5,834 bases of DNA from Fidelibacterota bacterium REDSEA-S14_B6 (lineage in GTDB: Bacteria; Fidelibacterota; Marinisomatia; Marinisomatales; S15-B10): assembly GCA_001626655.1 (NCBI GenBank), contig LUOC01000033.1:1-5834 (forward strand), written 5' to 3'. A model generated the notes under the pieces. It had not been told where the DNA came from. It made no database searches and saw nothing but the letters and a program-made list of their open reading frames with translations. A program made the translations under genes and the position numbers. This document shows positions 4,183-5,834 of the stretch, piece after piece. The first letter of the stretch is position 1. Each line of letters starts with the position of its first letter.

Positions 4183-5834
4183 TTGGCCAGACGCCAGCGG
4201 ATCGAAAAATAGGCGAGGCGTCCCGCCGGCGGAAAGAACGTTGACGGCGAAAAAGTGTGCGGCGTTGTTCCACCGGATGACTTCTCCATCACATACTGCA
4301 GATTGGTCATGACGTAGGACAGCTCTATCGTCTGTATCACCGCCTTTAGCTCGGCGCTGAGTATACCGACGGACTGTTGCGCTTCCTCCGGCTCGGTCCG
4401 CCAGAACCCCATATTGAGAATCGGATCCCAATCGAAAGCGGTCCTTCCGCTCCACTGATTGGCGAAGAGATTCACTCTTGCGTCCACTCGCCCTTTGAAC
4501 AGTTTTTCACGGAATCCCAACTCAACCTTTGTGTCGTGTCTGAAAAAATGTCCCCATCCCGGATCGCCGTCGGGGATCGATATCCCTTGCGCCGAGACAG
4601 TCCAGTCACGGAAATAGTTGACGCTCCCTTTCCAGACAATCCCAGTCGCCCGGGTCGTCCGCTCGGACCTTAGACTCAAGGTGCCGAGATAATCAATCTG
4701 TCTAACATCTTCGAAATAATGGTGGGGTGATGACTGAGAGACAAACAGAGTCGCCTCACCGGAGGCCCGTCTGCCGCCTGCCGACACGCCTGCTCTGATG
4801 ACCGTCCGCGTCGGTACCGCCGCGGTCGAATCGGGTCGTACTCTTGGAACCATGGTTGGGGCGAATGAATCGGGAACGTACATGAAAGGGCGTCCCGTGA
4901 ACTGAAACGGGAGCGGTTGGAGATCTCGCTTGAAACTGAGGAACAGCGCTCTCCCCTCCCCTTTCAGCCGGAAGTGCCCCCGCACGGTCACCGCTGTCTC
5001 ACCGGAGGAAACTCGGGCGGCTCCGATGGCGGCCCTGTTTTCCAATGCTGACGAATGGATGCGGAGGCCCGCTGCCACGCCAGCGTAGGATTGCTGCTGA
5101 TTACCCACCGTGTCTGAACTGACGGCGGCGGTGCGCCCCGTAGCGGAGAAAAAGAGTGAGAACCTTTTTTGGACTGGCAGTTCGCCGATGGCGTGGAGCC
5201 GGTGACTGAACAGATCGGCGGACCATGTGGTGAGCCCTTCTACCATCCGACGGTTCCGATACTGCTGGAGAAAGGACGAACCTTCCAAGCGAAGCTTGAC
5301 CGATCCGGCTTTGCCGCTGTAGGCGGCCCCGGCGGCGAGAATCTTATCTCTCCTCTCGGCGCCTCGCTCCCATTGGCCATTCCAGCGGGGTACGCCTCCG
5401 GTGGTCAGAAACAGCGCCGACCCAACCTGCCACTTCTCCCCTTTCGTGTTCTGAGATTCAGAATCGAACCTGTAGTTCTGCTGAACGGTTCCGCCGGGCT
5501 TGTTCACCGGATCGAGCAGACCGTGATAATCTTCAAAGTTCCGCTTCATGGCACGGAAGCGCGTTGCCCGTTTCGGTCCGGGCCGGGACTGAAGATCGAG
5601 ACTCAGTTCGTCCAGACCGTAGTCTCCCTGCCGGTAAGCAAATGAAGTGCGGAACGGTTCATCTTCACCGCCGTCGTCCTTTTGAGCAGAGGAAGGAAAT
5701 CGGTAGCGCCTCGGCCATTGTGCGATGTTGCCGTTAAAATGGAGCGGCGACTGATAGGAATCCATCCCCCAGCCGGAAAAACCGTAACTGTGGATCGCCC
5801 CCCACTGGCCGCTCCAGTCGAAGGGGATTTCTCC
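4179..5834 (-). CDS. Uncharacterised outer-membrane beta-barrel protein, C-terminal part
   Basis: The reading frame is open to the right edge, so the true start, and any signal peptide, lie outside. An ATG at 5763-5765 exists, but the 23 codons upstream of it are open and of the same character (IPFDWSGQWGAIHSYGFSGW), so it is probably internal. The visible 551 residues are rich in alternating polar/hydrophobic segments with aromatic girdle residues and Gly/Ser/Asn/Asp turns, such as RTSFAYRQGDYGLDELSLDL, TKVELGFREKLFKGRVDARV and RLAYFSIRWRL at the end. This pattern marks a transmembrane beta-barrel of the large putative-porin/receptor-like kind found in FCB bacteria. No plug domain, TonB box or enzymatic motif is visible in this part, and I do not recognise a named family. 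It faces the BtuB-like gene tail to tail and is not on the riboswitch transcript. A role as a partner in corrinoid uptake is possible but unsupported beyond proximity. Confidence 0.75.
   Translation of the reverse strand, partial: GEIPFDWSGQWGAIHSYGFSGWGMDSYQSPLHFNGNIAQWPRRYRFPSSAQKDDGGEDEPFRTSFAYRQGDYGLDELSLDLQSRPGPKRATRFRAMKRNFEDYHGLLDPVNKPGGTVQQNYRFDSESQNTKGEKWQVGSALFLTTGGVPRWNGQWERGAERRDKILAAGAAYSGKAGSVKLRLEGSSFLQQYRNRRMVEGLTTWSADLFSHRLHAIGELPVQKRFSLFFSATGRTAAVSSDTVGNQQQSYAGVAAGLRIHSSALENRAAIGAARVSSGETAVTVRGHFRLKGEGRALFLSFKRDLQPLPFQFTGRPFMYVPDSFAPTMVPRVRPDSTAAVPTRTVIRAGVSAGGRRASGEATLFVSQSSPHHYFEDVRQIDYLGTLSLRSERTTRATGIVWKGSVNYFRDWTVSAQGISIPDGDPGWGHFFRHDTKVELGFREKLFKGRVDARVNLFANQWSGRTAFDWDPILNMGFWRTEPEEAQQSVGILSAELKAVIQTIELSYVMTNLQYVMEKSSGGTTPHTFSPSTFFPPAGRLAYFSIRWRLAN

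Noticed and set aside
4150..4240. Possible bidirectional terminator at the converging gene ends
   Set aside because: Only four-base GC-rich pairings such as GGCC/GGCC and GGCG/CGCC are present, and no T-tract follows on either strand.
3790..4455. 221-codon minus-strand frame spanning the end of the receptor gene and the start of the opposite 3' end
   Set aside because: It is a different frame from the real minus-strand gene. The translation is rich in Arg and His without barrel or domain pattern, and both overlapped genes are convincing.
5169..5645. 158-codon plus-strand frame inside the minus-strand barrel gene
   Set aside because: Shadow of the barrel gene; Pro/Gly-rich with no domain signal and no ribosome binding site.
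1..5834. CRISPR array, tRNA or rRNA gene, insertion sequence or prophage
   Set aside because: No regularly spaced repeats, tRNA-like cloverleaf, rRNA segment, transposase or terminal inverted repeats were seen. The HNH gene is the only nuclease and shows no mobile-element context.

Overview
The window looks like a chromosomal segment of a Gram-negative bacterium. Evidence for this is two large outer-membrane beta-barrel proteins, one of them a TonB-dependent receptor. The receptor carries an N-terminal carboxypeptidase-regulatory-like domain, an architecture common in Bacteroidota and the wider FCB group (Ignavibacteria, Neomarinimicrobiota and relatives). FCB membership is an inference; nothing here fixes a genus.

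Left block (1-1767, minus strand): a tight operon reading right to left, HNH endonuclease -> trpS -> scpA (cut by the window edge). Each junction is a 4-base stop/start overlap (TTGA, then GTGA), so trpS starts on TTG and scpA on GTG. It links a stand-alone HNH nuclease of unknown role to tryptophanyl-tRNA synthetase and the condensin kleisin ScpA.

Middle (1768-2100, 333 bases without a protein gene): a divergent control region. It holds candidate overlapping divergent promoters (about 1806-1842), then a cobalamin riboswitch (about 1860-2054) with its B12 box at 2025-2040. An expression platform follows, and then a strong Shine-Dalgarno just before ATG 2101. The flanking arms can form two mutually exclusive pairings, giving a concrete model for translational switching.

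Right block: a BtuB-like TonB-dependent receptor on the plus strand (2101-4182), which the riboswitch marks as a probable vitamin B12/corrinoid importer. Facing it on the minus strand is the C-terminal part of a second, uncharacterised outer-membrane barrel protein (4179-5834, start outside the window). The two stop codons overlap in the four bases TTAG, with no intergenic space.

Working picture: low B12 leaves the receptor mRNA translatable and the receptor imports corrinoids; high B12 folds the riboswitch and should shut translation. The converging barrel gene is not on the riboswitch transcript, so any functional tie rests on position alone. I did not find a clearly new multi-gene system. 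The most informative features are the riboswitch platform, the tail-to-tail overlap, and the HNH-trpS-scpA coupling.
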